Shown one piece after another: positions 18,266-27,178 of a DNA stretch of 64,000 bases (position 1 is its first letter; every line of letters starts with the position of its first letter). Below the pieces are notes generated by a model. That model saw nothing but the letters and a program-made list of their open reading frames with translations, did not search any database and was not told the origin of the DNA. The translations under genes and the position numbers were made by a program. The stretch is from assembly GCA_021208645.1 (NCBI GenBank), contig JAJOJL010000146.1, positions 1 to 64,000 of the forward strand, written 5' to 3'. Source of the DNA: Bacillus sp. (in: firmicutes). GTDB lineage: Bacteria > Bacillota > Bacilli > Bacillales > Salisediminibacteriaceae.

Positions 18266-19570
18266 TTATACCAACGATATTCGTCTTGTTTGGTAAAAAA
18301 AATAGTCCTGCTGCTGCCAGGATCCTAGTAGATTTTCTGATAAAAGTCCAACCTGCAATAGGCGATCAACTAAATTTTCTTTCCAAATCCCAAGTCCTGA
18401 TATATTGAGCATATGTTTGAAATGAAGACGGTGGGAATGTTCCATTCGGTTCAGGACATTCCCCCTGAACTTCCTCCAAAGGTTAAATGAATGAGAATAT
18501 ACAAATGCCGATTGATGGCTTAGCTTCGATAAAAATTCTGCCCTCGGCTTTCTTATTTTCTCAAACCATTTCAAATCCATATAATTAAAGGTCCCCTTAT
18601 CAAACATCCAGCCTAACAGCTCACCTAAACAGTCAGCATCCTGAATGGCTAAGTTCATCCCTTCACCGGCCATTGGATGAACGGTATGGGCCGCGTCCCC
18701 CATCAGAACACAATTTCCACTTACATAAGTAACAGCGTTATGCCGAAGTGGAATCATCAACTGAATCTCTTTCCAGGATTTGATGAATTGTACATAGCCA
18801 TCTAGATCAGGATAAATTTGGGTATACATTTCATAAATAACCTCAATTGAAGTCTTTTTCAGTTGTTTAAATTCCTCTGGCTTGATCAATAAAACTGTAC
18901 GAACTTGCTGATTAGGTAGTGGGAATAGCCCTAAAAAACGATAGCCATCAATCACCATCTCCGCTGATGTAAGAGTTTGAGGCCTTGGAAAACTGACAGT
19001 TAAAAAATAATGATTATAGCTTGTTTCAATAACAGGGATAGCCAGTTCTCTTCTAAGTGGAGAATATCGCCCCTCCGCTCCTATAAAAGTGTCTGCATAA
19101 ATCTTTAATTCTTCGTCACGGTCCCTGAGTTTAATAGTCGCATATTCTTTGATCTTTTTATCCCTAGATAAAGAGATGAACTTCGCAGGTTTTAAGTACG
19201 TAAAGGAAGGATATTTTTTTGCTTCCTTGAGAAGAATGCTTTTTAATTTTTCATGAGGTACCATCATTGCAAAGTTAAATGGATGGTATAAGACACCGTA
19301 ATTAAAACTGACCTTATAGTTATTATTAAAAACGCCCTTTTCTAAAATGGATGTTTCGTAGATAGGAAAACCATGTTGTTCAACAGTCTCATAGACGTGT
19401 AAGCGGGAAAGGAGTTCTAAGCTCTTCGGCTGTAATAGCTCGCCTTTATATTTCATTGATGCCTGACTGTCTTTTTCCAAAACAATGACATCTATGTTTT
19501 TCTTGACAAGCTTTAATGCAAGGGTCAACCCTGCAATTCCGCCACCAGAAATCAACACTTGACACTTCAT
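18266..19570 (-). CDS. FAD-dependent aromatic monooxygenase
   Basis: A 434-residue group A flavin monooxygenase (UbiH/PHBH-like). The N-terminal FAD motif is SGGGIAGLTLALKL and the second FAD motif is GDAAHTVHPMAGEGMNLAIQDA (about 291-312), with GAEGRYSPLRR between them. It would hydroxylate an aromatic substrate using NAD(P)H and oxygen. It is first in an operon with the methyltransferase. The substrate is not evident and no polyketide synthase gene adjoins. Confidence 0.87.
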   Translation of the reverse strand: MKCQVLISGGGIAGLTLALKLVKKNIDVIVLEKDSQASMKYKGELLQPKSLELLSRLHVYETVEQHGFPIYETSILEKGVFNNNYKVSFNYGVLYHPFNFAMMVPHEKLKSILLKEAKKYPSFTYLKPAKFISLSRDKKIKEYATIKLRDRDEELKIYADTFIGAEGRYSPLRRELAIPVIETSYNHYFLTVSFPRPQTLTSAEMVIDGYRFLGLFPLPNQQVRTVLLIKPEEFKQLKKTSIEVIYEMYTQIYPDLDGYVQFIKSWKEIQLMIPLRHNAVTYVSGNCVLMGDAAHTVHPMAGEGMNLAIQDADCLGELLGWMFDKGTFNYMDLKWFEKIRKPRAEFLSKLSHQSAFVYSHSFNLWRKFRGNVLNRMEHSHRLHFKHMLNISGLGIWKENLVDRLLQVGLLSENLLGSWQQQDYFFYQTRRISLV

Positions 19571-19821
19571 ATCCTCACCTCAGTTTCCTAGCCATTAGTT
19601 GCTTTATTCCCCCACTCCTCACATTTATAAACCGTCAACTCTATATTTGTGTATTATTTGTTTCGTTAATGTATAATTATTGTACAACGCATTATCATTT
19701 TGACCAATTAATGGGGACACCGTTTTTCCTGGAGCAGGCTTCCTTGGTGCCTCTCTATCAGGGTGGATAGGAGCCGATGGACTAATGAAAGATAAGTTAA
19801 TGAAAAAATATTAATTACGTA
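19571..19821. other. Intergenic stretch with a possible gene remnant
   Basis: The stretch between the monooxygenase start and the hairpin at 19822 has no intact gene. A short plus-strand frame near 19710-19810 reads GAGFLGASLSGWIGADGLMKDKLMKKY before a stop, has no start codon, and may be the 3' remnant of a small glycine-rich protein. Confidence 0.3.
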
Positions 19822-19859
19822 AAAATGGCGTAGCTCTTAAGTTAGAACTACGCCATTTT
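19822..19859 (-). terminator. Terminator of melA
   Basis: AAAATGGCGTAG and CTACGCCATTTT are perfect 12-base arms, 58 bases after the melA stop. Confidence 0.85.
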
Positions 19860-19916
19860 ACATAGAAGTTTTGTCTGAATCATTTAATTAGTGATCTTTA
19901 CTTCCCAACTCAAAAA

Positions 19917-21218
19917 TTACTGAAACTTAGGTAGCCAATCTCCATGGGCTTCGATCAAATCATCACACATAGCAATAATGTCATCCATAGACAGTTCGGA
20001 ATTTGTATGCGGGTCCAGGAGGGCCGCTTGGTAAATATACTCTTTTTTACGGGTCATGGCAGCTTCAATCGTTAATAATTGGGTATTAATGTTCGTTCGG
20101 TTAAGGGCGGCTAATTGTTCTGGCAGTTCTCCCACATACGTAGGTTGAATTCCGCTTCTGTCGGCAACACATGCAACCTCCACACAAGCCTTCGATGGCA
20201 AATTGGAAATGAGACCACCTGTATTTAGTACGTTGCCACCGAACTTAAATGCTACATTTGTTTCCATTGCTTCAATGATATAAGAGCTATATTCATGACT
20301 TCGTTCATGGGTTAACTGGGTGTTGTTGACCATTTCTTGCCGCATTTTCTTCCAACCTTCAATTTGCGCTACACAGCGACGTGGATACTCGTCTAATGGG
20401 ATGTTAAAGCGATCAATAAGTTCTGGATAACGTTGCTTTATAAAATACGGATGATATTCCGCATTGTGCTCCGACGATTCTGTTACATAGTAACCAAATT
20501 TATCCATCAATTCAAAACGAACCATATCATCATGCTTTGTTTTTTGTTTCTCCTTTGCCCGCCTTTTAATTTCCGGATACAGGTCTACCCCATCCTTTTT
20601 CACTTCAAGGAGCCAAGCCATATGGTTAATCCCTGCAATTTTCTCTTGAATACCTTCATGGTCCATATCTAAAGCTTTAAATAAATGATCCGTACAAATT
20701 TGCACACTATGGCATAAGCCAACGGTTTGGATGTTGGTGTAACGTAGCATTGTCCCCGTCAATACGGCCATTGGGTTTGTATAGTTTAAAAACAACGCAT
20801 CAGGACACACTTCCTCCATGTCCTTTGCAAAATCCATCATGACAGGGATGGTTCGTAAGCTTCGAAACAGGCCGCCAATACCAATAGTATCGGCAATTGT
20901 TTGCCGTAATCCGTACTTCTTCGGTATTTCAAAATCAATTACCGTACTAGGCTCATAACCGCCAATTTGTACAGCATTAATAACGTATTTCGCGCCTCTT
21001 AAAGACTCCTTCCGATTTGAATAGGCCTTAACTTTTATAGTTGGATTGTATTTTTCCGTAAGGTTTAATAGCATTTGCTCCGAATCTTTCAGCCTTTCCT
21101 CATCAATATCGTGTAAGGCAAACTCAAATCCATTTAATGCTTCCACAAACATACAATCTCCAAGAACATTCTTGGCAAAAACTGTACTTCCTGCGCCAAT
21201 AAAAGTTATTTTAGACAT
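19917..21218 (-). CDS. melA: Alpha-galactosidase, GH4 family (NAD and metal dependent)
   Basis: A 433-residue family 4 glycosidase that hydrolyses melibiose and related alpha-galactosides in the cytoplasm by a redox mechanism. It has the N-terminal NAD motif [18 protein letters not shown] (N145, N148), the metal ligand region GLCHSVQ (C169, H170) and [10 protein letters not shown]. Length is typical. It is divergent from an AraC regulator (126-base gap), which probably activates it in response to a galactoside. No transporter gene is next to it. Confidence 0.93.
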   Translation of the reverse strand: MSKITFIGAGSTVFAKNVLGDCMFVEALNGFEFALHDIDEERLKDSEQMLLNLTEKYNPTIKVKAYSNRKESLRGAKYVINAVQIGGYEPSTVIDFEIPKKYGLRQTIADTIGIGGLFRSLRTIPVMMDFAKDMEEVCPDALFLNYTNPMAVLTGTMLRYTNIQTVGLCHSVQICTDHLFKALDMDHEGIQEKIAGINHMAWLLEVKKDGVDLYPEIKRRAKEKQKTKHDDMVRFELMDKFGYYVTESSEHNAEYHPYFIKQRYPELIDRFNIPLDEYPRRCVAQIEGWKKMRQEMVNNTQLTHERSHEYSSYIIEAMETNVAFKFGGNVLNTGGLISNLPSKACVEVACVADRSGIQPTYVGELPEQLAALNRTNINTQLLTIEAAMTRKKEYIYQAALLDPHTNSELSMDDIIAMCDDLIEAHGDWLPKFQ

Positions 21219-21230
21219 ATGTACCCTCCT

Positions 21231-21315
21231 AATGGTAAATTATTGTTGCACTTAAAATGGTTTACAATATCTTATAATTAATGATAAATTGATGGTAAAA
21301 AAGAGTAATGGTAAG
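21231..21315. promoter_or_regulatory. Divergent melA/AraC control region with ATGGTAA repeats
   Basis: ATGGTAA occurs at about 21232, 21292 and 21308, with ATGGTTT at about 21257. The repeats lie between the two divergent starts and are candidate half-sites for the AraC protein. Confidence 0.35.
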
Positions 21316-21344
21316 ATAATGCGATTGGAGGGTAAGATATTGTT

Positions 21345-22228
21345 ATGTATCCCGAGTTGAGCTTGCCTAATGAGAGTATTGGATTTCGAACCCATGACAA
21401 AGGTACGGAAACGTTAGTGGATATCTATGTTGTTGGGAAACAGGAGGTCACCACCCATGATTATTTCTGGGATGGTATGAAAAGAACAGACAAAGATACG
21501 TTTATTTTTCAATATACTTTATCTGGGGAAGGGGCTGTCTCTATAAACGGGAAGGATCACCAGGTCAAGGACGGACAGGCCTTCATGGTAGAAGTACCGA
21601 GCGAACATAGCTATTACCTCCCTTCTCACTGTAATGAATGGGAATTTATTTTCCTTACATTAAAAGGACCGGCAGCAGCCAGCTGTTGGAGAGATATTAC
21701 GGGGAAATTTGGGTCCATCTTAACCATCCCCTCGACTCTCAGCTGATTAAACATGTTTTAAAGGTGTATGAGCTTGCCTACAAAAAGGATCTTATTGATA
21801 ATTATTATGCTTCTTATCAAGCGTATGGGTTTATTATGGAATGCCAACGCTATTTTAAACAGTTTAAGCAGAAGGAAAATCTACCGGAATATATCATTAA
21901 AGCGTCAAATTATATTAAGACGCATTTTGCGGAGCCCCTGTCCATCGAAGATATTGCCGCATCTGTCAACCTATCTAAGTATTATTTCATCAAACGGTTT
22001 GGCGAAACTATGAATATGACGCCAGGGCAATTTATTACAAAAAATCGTTTGGAACAGGCGATTCATTTATTGAGGAATACGGAATTGCCCATTAAGGAAA
22101 TAGCCGTTAAGGTAGGCTACGGGGATGACAATTATTTTAACAAAGCGTTTCGGAAAGTTGTGGGAACTTCGCCTGGTGAGTTCCGGAAAAATAAGCAACT
22201 CCCATTTGATCGATTGATTATTCAATAG
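21345..22228 (+). CDS. AraC-family transcriptional regulator (frameshifted in this sequence)
   Basis: An AraC/XylS activator: an N-terminal cupin arm that binds the sugar (about 1-120; IFQYTLSGEGAVSINGKDHQVKDG) and a C-terminal double helix-turn-helix (about 190-290; LSIEDIAASVNLSKYYFIKRF, IKEIAVKVGYGDDNYFNKAF). The frame breaks at CCCC (21728-21731). One more C gives SILTIPLDSQLIKHVL and a continuous 294-residue product, so a deletion in the homopolymer is likely. The neighbouring melA suggests control of alpha-galactoside use. Confidence 0.87.
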
Positions 22229-22266
22229 TTTAATAGGCTTCCGACCGCATGAACTAGAGGGAGGAA

Positions 22267-22310
22267 AAGGGGGAATCGAACGGGTGGTTTTTGTCCGTTT
22301 GATTCCCCTT
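22267..22310. terminator. Bidirectional terminator between AraC gene and sulfur operon
   Basis: AAGGGG.AATC.AACGG pairs with CCGTT.GATTCCCCTT across a short T-rich loop, between the convergent stops at 22228 and 22318. Confidence 0.8.
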
Positions 22311-22317
22311 GTCTTGA

Positions 22318-22758
22318 TTATTTTTTCAACCACTCAGTCTTAAGTTCCACGCCTGCTGCAGACAATGTTTGGAAAACTGGACATCGTGCTTCTGATTTTT
22401 GTTGAAGTTCTGCAAGACGCTCATCAGTCTCTTCTGTAGCAACAACAACTTTCAAGGAAACCGTTTCGAAATAAGTTCGAACAGATGGATCTCCCATTAA
22501 ACCACGAAGATCTAAATTTCCATCAGCAGCAAATTCAACTCCCGCCAATTGAAAGCCCATTTCCTTGGCTACAAGATTAATGACGACGTTTTTACAAGAA
22601 ATCAAAGATCCTAAAAGTACGGATAATGGATCTGGACCTTCATCTTTTCCACCAAAGCTTGGTGGCTCATCAATGATGAAGTCGAACTGCTTCGCCTTTA
22701 CTTCTGTTTTCATGCCTTCACTTACACCTGTGATGTTTACTAATAGTTGAGTTGACAT
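22318..22758 (-). CDS. OsmC-family protein
   Basis: A 146-residue OsmC/Ohr-fold protein with both redox cysteines of the family, C55 (GSLISCKNVV) and C126 (EARCPVFQTL). Such proteins reduce hydroperoxides or handle thiol/persulfide chemistry. It is the last gene of a five-gene operon, four bases after the MetE-like gene, and ends at the bidirectional terminator. Its place with TusA and DsrE proteins suggests a role with reactive sulfur (inference). Confidence 0.88.
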   Translation of the reverse strand: MSTQLLVNITGVSEGMKTEVKAKQFDFIIDEPPSFGGKDEGPDPLSVLLGSLISCKNVVINLVAKEMGFQLAGVEFAADGNLDLRGLMGDPSVRTYFETVSLKVVVATEETDERLAELQQKSEARCPVFQTLSAAGVELKTEWLKK

Positions 22759-22762
22759 AAGT

Positions 22763-23956
22763 TTAAACCCCCTGAGTTTGCAGTTCGGTTCGTAACACCT
22801 CTGCAGCTTTTCTTAAGTTTGTTAGTTTTTGTACGGCTATTTCTGGTGTGTTCATCGGTCGTTGTGCAAACGTCCCGAATCCGCAGTCTGGATTAATGAA
22901 CATCCGCTCCATTGGGATAAACTTGGCCGCCTCCTTCACTCTTGTCACAATCTGCTCGACTGTCTCTACTTCTGGAATTCGCGGGTTAACAACACCTAGA
23001 CCAATTTCCATTTCTGTATCCTTAAACACTTCTAATGCATGGAGTTCACCTGCCCTCGGTGTGGCGTATTCGAGAACGAGCTGGTTCACATTGAGTTTTG
23101 CCAAATACGGCATTAATGGATAATATGGTCCCCTAAGTAGTGTCTCTTCTTGGGTGCTCCAATTGCCCCGGCAAATGTGAAGACCGATTTTCGTACCTTT
23201 TCCTAACATTCCTTCTGTTACCCTATTGATTAATTCCATGGCAAAAGCTAATTCTTCCTCTGCATCAGCCTTTGCTGTTAACGCACCACACATGAACGTG
23301 CGGTTTGCATTTTTTTGTGTAAAAACAAGTTCTGTCAACACTGGTTCATCCAGTTGAATGAATGGAGCACCTGCTGCAATTAAATCTTCAATTTCTTCCC
23401 GTAACACGGCGACAATATCTTCGGCCAAGTCTTCCTTAGTTGGGTATGCTTCTACCGAAAGTCCTTCCACCCACATGGAACGAGTCAGTAAATATGGACC
23501 AGGAATGGCCACTTTAACAGCTTTGTCTGTGTGCTTCTTTGCAAATAGATACTCATCTAATGCAATCGGCTTCTTCCTGCTAATTTTCCCAGCAGCTGCC
23601 GGATTTGTTAACGAGTAGGCAGGCACGTCTAATGTTCCGAGTATTTCTTCAAAGCTTGCCTTATCTTCCACATATTCAAGAAGATCGGCTACGGACAGCA
23701 TCTTCACGTTTTCGATTTTGTCAGCCACAAAGGAGATAAAGTTGTCACGGCGCTGTTCCCCGTCTGTAATAAGGTCAACTCCTGCTTCTTCTTGGGATTT
23801 AATAGCTTCCTTCACCGCTTCATCTGCAATTCTATGAAACTCTTCTTCTGTAATTCTGCCGGCTCTTTTGTCCCGTAGACCGCTGAGAACAGCCTTGGAA
23901 CGGGGCCAGCTTCCCACCACCGTAGTGGGGATTAATGGAAACGTCATTACGATCAC
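22763..23956 (-). CDS. Core MetE-like cobalamin-independent methionine synthase (C-terminal domain only)
   Basis: A 397-residue beta/alpha barrel corresponding to the C-terminal catalytic half of MetE. All zinc ligands are visible: H260 and C262 (GLHICRGN), E296 (LVLEYATP) and C358 (NPDCGFG). QLDEPVL near 201 is also conserved. It would methylate a thiol, homocysteine in MetE; the methyl donor of such short enzymes is not settled. No S-box or T-box leader is visible. It sits between TusA/OsmC and OsmC genes, so a thiol or persulfide substrate linked to sulfur relay is plausible. An in-frame ATG three codons downstream is an alternative start. Confidence 0.88.
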   Translation of the reverse strand: MIVMTFPLIPTTVVGSWPRSKAVLSGLRDKRAGRITEEEFHRIADEAVKEAIKSQEEAGVDLITDGEQRRDNFISFVADKIENVKMLSVADLLEYVEDKASFEEILGTLDVPAYSLTNPAAAGKISRKKPIALDEYLFAKKHTDKAVKVAIPGPYLLTRSMWVEGLSVEAYPTKEDLAEDIVAVLREEIEDLIAAGAPFIQLDEPVLTELVFTQKNANRTFMCGALTAKADAEEELAFAMELINRVTEGMLGKGTKIGLHICRGNWSTQEETLLRGPYYPLMPYLAKLNVNQLVLEYATPRAGELHALEVFKDTEMEIGLGVVNPRIPEVETVEQIVTRVKEAAKFIPMERMFINPDCGFGTFAQRPMNTPEIAVQKLTNLRKAAEVLRTELQTQGV

Positions 23957-24018
23957 ACCTTATTTTTTGATAAAAACTTGTAGAACAAGTGCAAAAATGA
24001 TTTTTTTTTTAAAATCCT

Positions 24019-24738
24019 TTATACGATGGAAAAACTAAGCTGAATATCTACCGTACCTTTTAACGTTTGATAGATGGGAGAACGTTCTAATGTATTTTCC
24101 CAGACGGCCTTTAACTCCTCTTCCTCATTAGGGGAAGTGATATAAAAGCTACCTTTGATCTCGGTGATACGGGAACTCCCCGTGTCTTCCAGTTCCATAT
24201 GGTACAAAACATTGTCCAGTTTCCCTTTTAGAGTAAGTTCCATATGGTCAATGACCACATTTCTTCTTGAGCCGTGGGACTTAAATCCTACTAATAGGCA
24301 TGACGATAGAGAGGCAAGTAAGTAATCAACGGCACTAGGGGCCTCTACCTTAGCGCTAAACTCTGCAGGTTGGCCAGCAGTAAAGCTGTGATTTCTGGAA
24401 TGGATTTTCGCCGTTAATCCTTGGCCGCTGCTCGTACGTACTACCCATTCGTAGCCCTTCGCCGCTTTCAAGTCATCTTCTAATGCTTCTTCAGGTTTGC
24501 CACCTTTTTGGACATAAAAACTAGTCCAGTTCTCCCCTGGTTCAGATCCTAAAAACTCATGTTTTACCATCCGACACCATGCAGGAAGATCATCGGCCAC
24601 CGTACGTTCGCGGCTTCTGACTTCCAACACTTGGCCAGGCTCTAACGGATCCATTGTTTTTTTGATAATCAAGAGAAGGCCTGAACCGCAATCCAAATCT
24701 CCCCCATCACACATACCGTGAGCAAAAAATTGAGACAT
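24019..24738 (-). CDS. TusA-OsmC fusion protein
   Basis: A 239-residue two-domain protein. The N-terminal domain (about 1-80) is TusA/SirA-like with CGSG at C17 and a PAWCRM segment at C55. The C-terminal domain (about 95-239) is OsmC-like with C147 (LSSCLL), but the second family cysteine is Ser220 (ERSPIYQTL instead of RCPxxQTL). It follows the DsrE gene by 18 bases. The fusion suggests persulfide transfer from the TusA part to the OsmC part (inference). Confidence 0.85.
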   Translation of the reverse strand: MSQFFAHGMCDGGDLDCGSGLLLIIKKTMDPLEPGQVLEVRSRERTVADDLPAWCRMVKHEFLGSEPGENWTSFYVQKGGKPEEALEDDLKAAKGYEWVVRTSSGQGLTAKIHSRNHSFTAGQPAEFSAKVEAPSAVDYLLASLSSCLLVGFKSHGSRRNVVIDHMELTLKGKLDNVLYHMELEDTGSSRITEIKGSFYITSPNEEEELKAVWENTLERSPIYQTLKGTVDIQLSFSIV

Positions 24739-24756
24739 AGTGATCTGCTCCTTTTC

Positions 24757-25119
24757 TTAGTATGTAATGGATGCAGCACCTTCAGAGAGGAATTCCACTA
24801 CTTTCGCACCACCGACAATGGTTGCTCCTTCAATGAGGTTATCTTCATTTAGTTCACGCTTCTTGTGGCAAGGGCTACATACCCAAATAATTCCACCTGC
24901 TTCTACGAATTGATCCATCAAGCCTTTAAGTGGAGCGAATCCAGCTTCATGAATGTCATCGGCATAGCCTTTGTCTGATAAGTAAGCGCCATCAATATTT
25001 AAGAAAACAACTACTTGTTTCCCTGATGCTACCGCTGCGTTGGCTACTACGAACCCTACTGTTGCTCTGTCTGTGTCGTTCTTTCCGTTTGTTAAGCTCA
25101 CTAAAAATTTGTTTGTCAT
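24757..25119 (-). CDS. DsrE-family sulfur relay protein
   Basis: A 120-residue DsrE/DsrF-fold protein that could carry persulfide sulfur on C81 or C84 (WVCSPCHKKRE). It starts two bases after the end of the TusA gene. With the upstream TusA it resembles a split version of YedF, a TusA-DsrE fusion associated with selenium metabolism. Confidence 0.85.
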   Translation of the reverse strand: MTNKFLVSLTNGKNDTDRATVGFVVANAAVASGKQVVVFLNIDGAYLSDKGYADDIHEAGFAPLKGLMDQFVEAGGIIWVCSPCHKKRELNEDNLIEGATIVGGAKVVEFLSEGAASITY

Positions 25120-25120
25120 G

Positions 25121-25378
25121 TTAATCTCTCTCCTTTTTAATGTAAAAATGGGTTTGTATTAAACCTTCTGCTTCACTGTGCAGGAGGGTGTGTCCTTGCA
25201 TGCGGCACCAGGCCGGAACATCCTCCACCGCCCCTAAATCGTAGGATATCACTTCCATGATTTGTCCTTTTTTTAGGCCTTTCATTTTTAAGAAGATGTT
25301 CATGATTAACTCCCCACAGCTAGCAGGTCCTGCATCATAAACATAATCTACCTTTACTTTTTGTTGAATTGTACTCAC
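25121..25378 (-). CDS. TusA-family sulfurtransferase
   Basis: An 85-residue TusA/SirA protein, first gene of the operon. C21 (GPASCGEL) is at the sulfur-carrying position of the family, and C58 lies in PAWCRM, the segment also present in the TusA-OsmC fusion. It is expected to accept and pass persulfide sulfur in the cytoplasm. Confidence 0.85.
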   Translation of the reverse strand: MSTIQQKVKVDYVYDAGPASCGELIMNIFLKMKGLKKGQIMEVISYDLGAVEDVPAWCRMQGHTLLHSEAEGLIQTHFYIKKERD

Positions 25379-25417
25379 CTCACAAAGAAGCTAAGTTATC
25401 TTATTCTCGTTCCATGC

Positions 25418-25442
25418 TTGTTATAACTAATTTTCATAACAA
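25418..25442. promoter_or_regulatory. Dyad in the promoter region of the sulfur operon
   Basis: TTGTTAT and ATAACAA are perfect arms separated by 11 bases, about 40 bases upstream of the TusA start in AT-rich DNA. It is a candidate operator. No regulator gene adjoins it. Confidence 0.35.
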
Positions 25443-25613
25443 CTATAATATTATGTTATTAAATAAAGATAGTAAATATGTTTCATGAGAAGACACAAAA
25501 TTGTCACTACTTTTCATGGTCATCGGCAAGGTTTCTACTTGTAATTGGGCATTTAATCTCGTAAACTATTTGTGAAATATTGAACAATGATGATTTAGGA
25601 GAGGAAGGATGAA

Positions 25614-26537
25614 ATGATTTTATTACCCCGTAGTTTACCCCTGCACATGAAAATTCGCCAAATTTTACTTTACCGAGATAGTTTGACTGAAAAAGATAAA
25701 AGGTATTTCAATAGCCAATATAAAGGTTATCTCGGTGAATGCCTGTTCGATGATGAATGGCTACCCAAGATCCCCGATGATTGGCTCGTCCTCAATGACT
25801 TGAAATTAGAATACAACAACACATCATTCCAAATTGATTCCCTAATTATAACTACTAACAATCTATATATTTACGATATTAAACATTTTGATAAGGATTA
25901 TTATTATAATTCAAATGACGAAAAGATTTATTATGTAGGCTACAAAGAAAATGGCAAAGATTCCCTTAGACAGTTAAGGCGTTGCGAAGACCTTCTGCGC
26001 TCTCTCCTAATTCAATTGCGTTATCCTGAATTTACAGTTGTAGGTTACCTCGCTTTTGTTAACCCTGAGTTTTATTTGTATGAACTTCCCACCGGACTTC
26101 CTATGATCTTACCCACACAAAAGTACAAATTTATTGAAACGCTAAAGAAACAACCAGTAAACATCACTCAAAGGCACCGTGCATTGGCAAATGACTTGAT
26201 TTCGAGACGTATTACTAAAGGCCCCTTTGATACATTACCTGAATACAGTCGAGGGGAGGTTAAGAATGGCATATGTTGTGAAAAATGTGGGTCGTTTATG
26301 GGTAGGAAAAATGACTATTTTGTAGAATGTGAAAATTGCGGAATAAAAGAAAAAATTGACAAAGCAGTGTTGCGGAGTATCGAAGAATTTATTCTCTTAT
26401 TTCCTGAAATGAAAATTACAACAAAAGCTATTGTTGAGTGGTGTGTAGTGATACCAAAGCGAACGATATCTAGAATTTTAAATGCAAATTTTAAACGAGT
26501 TGGAAGTAAAAGGAATGCTTACTATCTACCTAAATAA
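25614..26537 (+). CDS. NERD-domain protein with zinc ribbon
   Basis: A 307-residue protein with an N-terminal NERD (nuclease-related) domain: YKGYLGECLFDDEW, NTSFQIDSLIITTNNLYIYDIKHF, which carries the E...D...K pattern of the restriction-endonuclease-like fold. A zinc ribbon follows (CEKCG...CENCG, about 220-245), then a helical tail. GGAGAGGAAGG precedes ATG 25614. Activity is not established for the family. The small gene at 26586 follows by 48 bases. Confidence 0.82.
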   Translation: MILLPRSLPLHMKIRQILLYRDSLTEKDKRYFNSQYKGYLGECLFDDEWLPKIPDDWLVLNDLKLEYNNTSFQIDSLIITTNNLYIYDIKHFDKDYYYNSNDEKIYYVGYKENGKDSLRQLRRCEDLLRSLLIQLRYPEFTVVGYLAFVNPEFYLYELPTGLPMILPTQKYKFIETLKKQPVNITQRHRALANDLISRRITKGPFDTLPEYSRGEVKNGICCEKCGSFMGRKNDYFVECENCGIKEKIDKAVLRSIEEFILLFPEMKITTKAIVEWCVVIPKRTISRILNANFKRVGSKRNAYYLPK

Positions 26538-26585
26538 TAATGATATAGAAAGACATTCTTCAATTTATTAAGGAGAGGGGTCTCA

Positions 26586-26777
26586 ATGTTCATTTTAGAG
26601 TTTTCAAAAGTTAGTCCAAACGCAAGAAAGTATTTCCTGACAAAATTAGCTAGCATTGAATTGGTTGAATTCAACTGTAGTTTGAAGGTTTGGACGTTCA
26701 AAAAAGAACACCTAAGATCTATTGAGCAATGGATATTTGTGATAGATGAACCTGTAGTTATTATTGAGGTGAAATGA
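26586..26777 (+). CDS. Small protein of unknown function
   Basis: A 63-residue protein with a very good RBS (AAGGAGAGG, eight bases before the ATG). It has alternating hydrophobic and charged segments and ends in VIDEPVVIIEVK. No family recognised. It probably shares a transcript with the NERD gene and ends before the terminator at 26830. Confidence 0.6.
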   Translation: MFILEFSKVSPNARKYFLTKLASIELVEFNCSLKVWTFKKEHLRSIEQWIFVIDEPVVIIEVK

Positions 26778-26829
26778 ATGTTTGTGGTTTGAGGTTGAGG
26801 GATGTTTCTGGAAGCGAATCGCTCCTCAA

Positions 26830-26870
26830 TAACGCTATCCAAAGAGTAATAAATATTCTTGGATAGCATT
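26830..26870 (+). terminator. Terminator of the NERD/small protein pair
   Basis: AACGCTATCCAAAGA pairs with TTCTTGGATAGCATT, and a T run follows within ten bases. The next 250 bases (26878-27126) hold no convincing gene. Confidence 0.8.
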
Positions 26871-27126
26871 AATTAGAATTTTTTTGTTCTTAGGTAATTT
26901 AAATTATCATTTCTTTTGCCTGTGCTAGGTGTCTTTTTAACACACTTTCCTTCCCAGCAACACTATAGCCTGTCTTTGAATCACTTTCTATCACGTACTT
27001 TCCCTCCCAACATCGCTCAAACCTCACTATCAACTCCCTATAACACCATTTTCTCCAAATACGCTTTAGCCTGCCCCTATCCATCTTTCCAACTATATGT
27101 TTTCTTCGATACACCCCAACAAAAAA

Positions 27127-27149
27127 AGAGCCCAAACATCAAGGGCTCT
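27127..27149 (-). terminator. Terminator of pepF
   Basis: AGAGCCC and GGGCTCT arms with a nine-base loop, followed on the minus strand by seven T, 30 bases after the pepF stop. Confidence 0.85.
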
Positions 27150-27178
27150 CTCCAACACAAACAATCATCCAACTAACC

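Noticed and set aside
22763..24018. S-box or T-box riboswitch controlling the MetE-like gene
   Set aside because: Only 62 bases separate it from the preceding gene and no conserved leader structure is visible; it belongs to the upstream operon.
26899..27135. 78-residue minus-strand open frame after pepF
   Set aside because: Its start lies inside the pepF terminator, with a TTG start and no RBS. The sequence is faintly protein-like, so it remains a weak possibility, but I cannot support it as a gene.
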